Shown: positions 4,074 through 6,282 of the stretch, piece after piece
Layout: each line of letters starts with the position of its first letter
Position numbering within the stretch: the stretch's first letter is position 1
Source: CAZIQY01 sp964541605
GTDB lineage: Bacteria > Desulfobacterota > Syntrophia > Syntrophales > UBA2185
Reading direction: 5' to 3'
Assembly: GCA_964541605.1 (NCBI GenBank)
Contig: CAZIQY010000125.1
Location: 1 to 6,282 of the forward strand
DNA length: 6,282 nt
Made by a program: the position numbers and the translations under genes
Notes under the pieces: generated by a model
Databases searched by the model: none
Told to the model about the DNA's origin: nothing
Seen by the model: the letters and a program-made list of their open reading frames with translations, nothing else

Positions 4074-6137
4074 CTATGATAGCGAGAACAGGTATTGTCT
4101 CAGGTTGGTTTTTTTATTCTTCAGACCAAGCTTATTTCGAATATTGTTTCTATGAAAATTGATGGCGTCCGATGATGAATTCAATAACTTTGCAATTTCC
4201 TTGGTTGTTCTTCCTTCCCGGATCAGATTGGCGATCTGTATTTCACGGGACGTCAGATTCAGATACTTTGATCTTAAATTATACAAGAAAGGAGAAACGA
4301 TATCATTCAGATGGGTTTCAATGATATTTATATAAGCTGTCTGATTTATACTCAACGCGGTTTTCTTCAATTTATTCACATAGGGATCCACCGATTCCCT
4401 GACATTGGATAAAACTTTATCTTCAAGCTCCTTTTTGTCTTCCTCTCTCTGTTTTAGCAATACCTTCAGAGCCATATTGACTTCCTCAAGGTTACGGGTT
4501 TTTGCTTCAAGTTCTCGTTCCCTTTTTTTCAATTCTTCCTCCGCACGTTTACGCAAGGAGATATCACGGGCAATCCCCGCAGTTCCGATAATCTCACCGC
4601 GAGTATTATGAATCGGCGTTTTGATCGTTTCTAGCCACATCTCCCTACCATCTTTATCCACCAGCGGCTCCTCGACTTGTTTTCGTCTTCCACACTCCAT
4701 GACTTTCTTATCGTCATTACGGTACATCTCCGCCAACTCCGCAGGCCAGATATCAAGATCTGTCAGACCGACAAGATTCTCCGGACTCAAACCGCACGCC
4801 TTGCCGAAGGCTTCATTGACCGCAATAAATTTACTCTCCCTATCCTTTAGCCAGGCAATATCGGGAATATTGTCGAGGATGGCTTTCTGCTGGATTTGAG
4901 TGTTCTGCACAGCCTGCTCCGCCCGCTTTCGCTCGCTGATATCCATGGCGATCTCAAGTCTCACCATCCGCCCGTCTATCCACTGAATTGCCCGGTACTG
5001 GGTCAGAAACCAAACGTCCTGTGTTGCATGATAACGTTCAGTGATAGAATAAATCCCTGAAGGTTTTCCATCGTGTGTCACTAATTCACTACTGGCACAA
5101 AAAACACAGGGCTTCGGTTGTTGCTGGATACTCTGCCAGCATTTTTCCCCCTCAACATCACCAAATAAATCCCTCATACACTTATTGATATAAAGAACTT
5201 CATATGTATTCATATCAATGACATAAACAACCGCGTTCAAACCGTCCAGGATGTTGATCAGCTCCGAATGAGCTTCTTTCAGCCGCTCCTCAGCTTGCGT
5301 CCGTTCTGTAAATTCCTGCCGCATCAGCGTTGTTGTTTTTATCAATTCAGCAGTACGATCCTCCACCAGCTTCCCGAGACGTGAACCATGCTCCCGTAGT
5401 TCCTCCTCGGCTTTCTTCTGATCCGTTATGTCTCGTACCGCCGCAAGGACACCGGTGACATCCCCAAGTTCATCTCCGTACACGGATGCATTATACAAAA
5501 TCGGAACGACAAGGCCATCCCGGTGACATATCTCCAGGGGGTAGTTATGTACAACTCCTTTTTTGAACACCTCCCAGAACACTTTTTTCGCTTCTTCGGA
5601 ATCCGTAAAATAATTCGAAAATCCTGTCCCAATCAATTCATTCCTCGAATATCCGGTAATCTTCTCAGTTGCAGTGTTCACATCGCTGATCCTTCCCGCC
5701 GGATCAATGGCAAACAACGGATCGATATTCGTTTCAAGAAGGGTCCGGTTATAGATATTTGCCAGTCGCAACGATTCCTCCGCACTCTTTCTTTCGGTAA
5801 TATCCGAATACGTCACAACGATCATTTTATCATTCAGCGTCTCCCCGATTCTTGATGAGCTCACCAGACACACGAGATCCCTACCGTCTTTATGCCGGCA
5901 CAGAAATTCGCTGCTGTATGAACGCTGTTCTTCCAAAACGGGGTAAAAGAGTCGAGCAATTTCGTCATACTCTTCATCGGACCGATACAGGATCCTCGTA
6001 TTCTTTCCAATCAGTTCGTCGGGTCTCCATCCGAAAACCGTTTCAACGGCATGATTGGCAAAAACGATCTGTCGATCCTTCAGGCCCACAACGGCATGGG
6101 GAATAGAATCCAGAATAGACGACATGATGGTTTTCAT
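4074..6137 (-). CDS. multi-PAS sensor with LuxR-type DNA-binding domain
   Basis: A 687-residue soluble one-component regulator with no membrane segment and no histidine kinase or receiver domain. Four PAS/PAC units are visible: about 5-118 (IVFANHAVETVFGW, ending VTYSDITERKSAEE), 125-242 (ending VRDITDQKKAEE), 290-405 (ending AMDISERKRAEQ) and 413-532 (ending ARDISLRKRAEE). Heptad-rich linkers lie at about 240-290 and 530-580. The third PAS carries C333, C344 and C347 (KCW and PCVFC), which might bind metal or sense redox. The C-terminus (622-685) is a GerE/LuxR helix-turn-helix: LTSREIQIANLIREG, TTKEIAKLL, then the recognition helix around DAINFHRNNIRNKLGL. The preceding block 577-625 is typical of deltaproteobacterial PAS-LuxR proteins as I recall them. 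It is encoded upstream of gctAB in the same direction but 557 bp away, so it is probably a separate unit. The ligand is unknown. Confidence 0.88.
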   Translation of the reverse strand: MKTIMSSILDSIPHAVVGLKDRQIVFANHAVETVFGWRPDELIGKNTRILYRSDEEYDEIARLFYPVLEEQRSYSSEFLCRHKDGRDLVCLVSSSRIGETLNDKMIVVTYSDITERKSAEESLRLANIYNRTLLETNIDPLFAIDPAGRISDVNTATEKITGYSRNELIGTGFSNYFTDSEEAKKVFWEVFKKGVVHNYPLEICHRDGLVVPILYNASVYGDELGDVTGVLAAVRDITDQKKAEEELREHGSRLGKLVEDRTAELIKTTTLMRQEFTERTQAEERLKEAHSELINILDGLNAVVYVIDMNTYEVLYINKCMRDLFGDVEGEKCWQSIQQQPKPCVFCASSELVTHDGKPSGIYSITERYHATQDVWFLTQYRAIQWIDGRMVRLEIAMDISERKRAEQAVQNTQIQQKAILDNIPDIAWLKDRESKFIAVNEAFGKACGLSPENLVGLTDLDIWPAELAEMYRNDDKKVMECGRRKQVEEPLVDKDGREMWLETIKTPIHNTRGEIIGTAGIARDISLRKRAEEELKKRERELEAKTRNLEEVNMALKVLLKQREEDKKELEDKVLSNVRESVDPYVNKLKKTALSINQTAYINIIETHLNDIVSPFLYNLRSKYLNLTSREIQIANLIREGRTTKEIAKLLNSSSDAINFHRNNIRNKLGLKNKKTNLRQYLFSLS

Positions 6138-6151
6138 ATCACTTTCTCTGT

Positions 6152-6162
6152 CCTCCTCTCCT
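6152..6162 (-). promoter_or_regulatory. ribosome binding site with long spacer
   Basis: AGGAGAGGAGG (6162-6152) is the only strong Shine-Dalgarno sequence before the PAS-LuxR gene, but it is 14 nt from the ATG at 6137, longer than the usual 5-9. No in-frame ATG, GTG or TTG lies closer to it. The alternative Met5 at 6125 is further still. A weaker GAGAAAG lies nearer to the start. Translation may therefore be modest. Confidence 0.5.
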
Positions 6163-6182
6163 GCGTTATCTCTATCGGTAAT

Positions 6183-6209
6183 GTAGGTTATCTATGAATG
6201 CAATATGAA
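6183..6209 (+). repeat. 27-bp direct repeat, right copy, upstream of the PAS-LuxR gene
   Basis: Matches 4007-4033 at 26 of 27 positions, ending AATATGAA where the left copy has AATACGAA. It lies 46 bp before the PAS-LuxR start codon, in its promoter or leader. It contains only a short dyad (TAG, 5 nt, CTA), so it is not an obvious palindromic LuxR box. It may be an operator, a leader element or a recombination remnant. The rest of 6138-6282 shows no gene and no convincing promoter hexamers. Confidence 0.75.
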
Positions 6210-6282
6210 CAATTTGTTAGGATAATACATTACTGTCCGGAATAATCCGTGAATAAGTTCAATTGGTTAAGATTTATGTCCG

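Noticed and set aside
1..6282. CRISPR array, tRNA, rRNA or phage attachment site
   Set aside because: No regularly spaced repeats, no cloverleaf-like segment and no rRNA-like stretch were seen. The paired 27-bp repeats are not next to a tRNA or an integrase gene.

Overview
The window looks like a moderate-GC chromosomal segment of an anaerobic, fermentative or syntrophic bacterium, most likely of the former Deltaproteobacteria (Desulfobacterota). This rests on recalled family resemblance, not a search. The clues are a glutaconate-type family I CoA-transferase pair, a kinase-less multi-PAS regulator with a LuxR-type C-terminus of a kind common in those genomes, and an FmdB-type zinc ribbon protein with a long C-terminal tail. 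All genes I can support lie on the minus strand, so transcription runs from right to left.

In transcription order: (1) 6137-4074 encodes a 687-residue soluble protein with four PAS domains, coiled coils and a LuxR-type helix-turn-helix, so a one-component sensor-regulator. It sits between two copies of a 27-bp near-identical direct repeat (4007-4033 and 6183-6209). (2) 3517-4073 has no gene. It holds the left direct repeat, a candidate small element with 26-bp imperfect terminal inverted repeats (3695-3962), and the gctA leader. (3) 3516-1461 holds gctA and gctB, the two subunits of a glutaconate-family CoA-transferase, 28 bp apart and followed by a strong intrinsic terminator (1401-1434). 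GctB keeps the catalytic glutamate at position 54. (4) 1237-303 holds three small cysteine-rich, probably zinc-binding proteins: a 70-residue ribbon, a 60-residue protein with a cross-brace cysteine pattern, and an FmdB-family regulator. (5) 302-1 has no complete gene. It holds a possible structured RNA ending in a perfect 10-bp terminator stem (98-135), and at the edge what may be the first two codons of another minus-strand gene.

Working picture: the PAS-LuxR protein senses a small molecule or redox signal and may control itself and gctAB, because the same 27-bp sequence lies 46 bp upstream of its own start codon and again between it and gctA. The CoA-transferase would exchange CoA between acyl-CoA and a dicarboxylic or related acid. 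Its true substrate cannot be read here because no dehydratase or decarboxylase partner genes are present. The regulatory link is inference. The least explained items are the flanking direct repeats, the inverted-repeat element and the leader-like RNA at the left.
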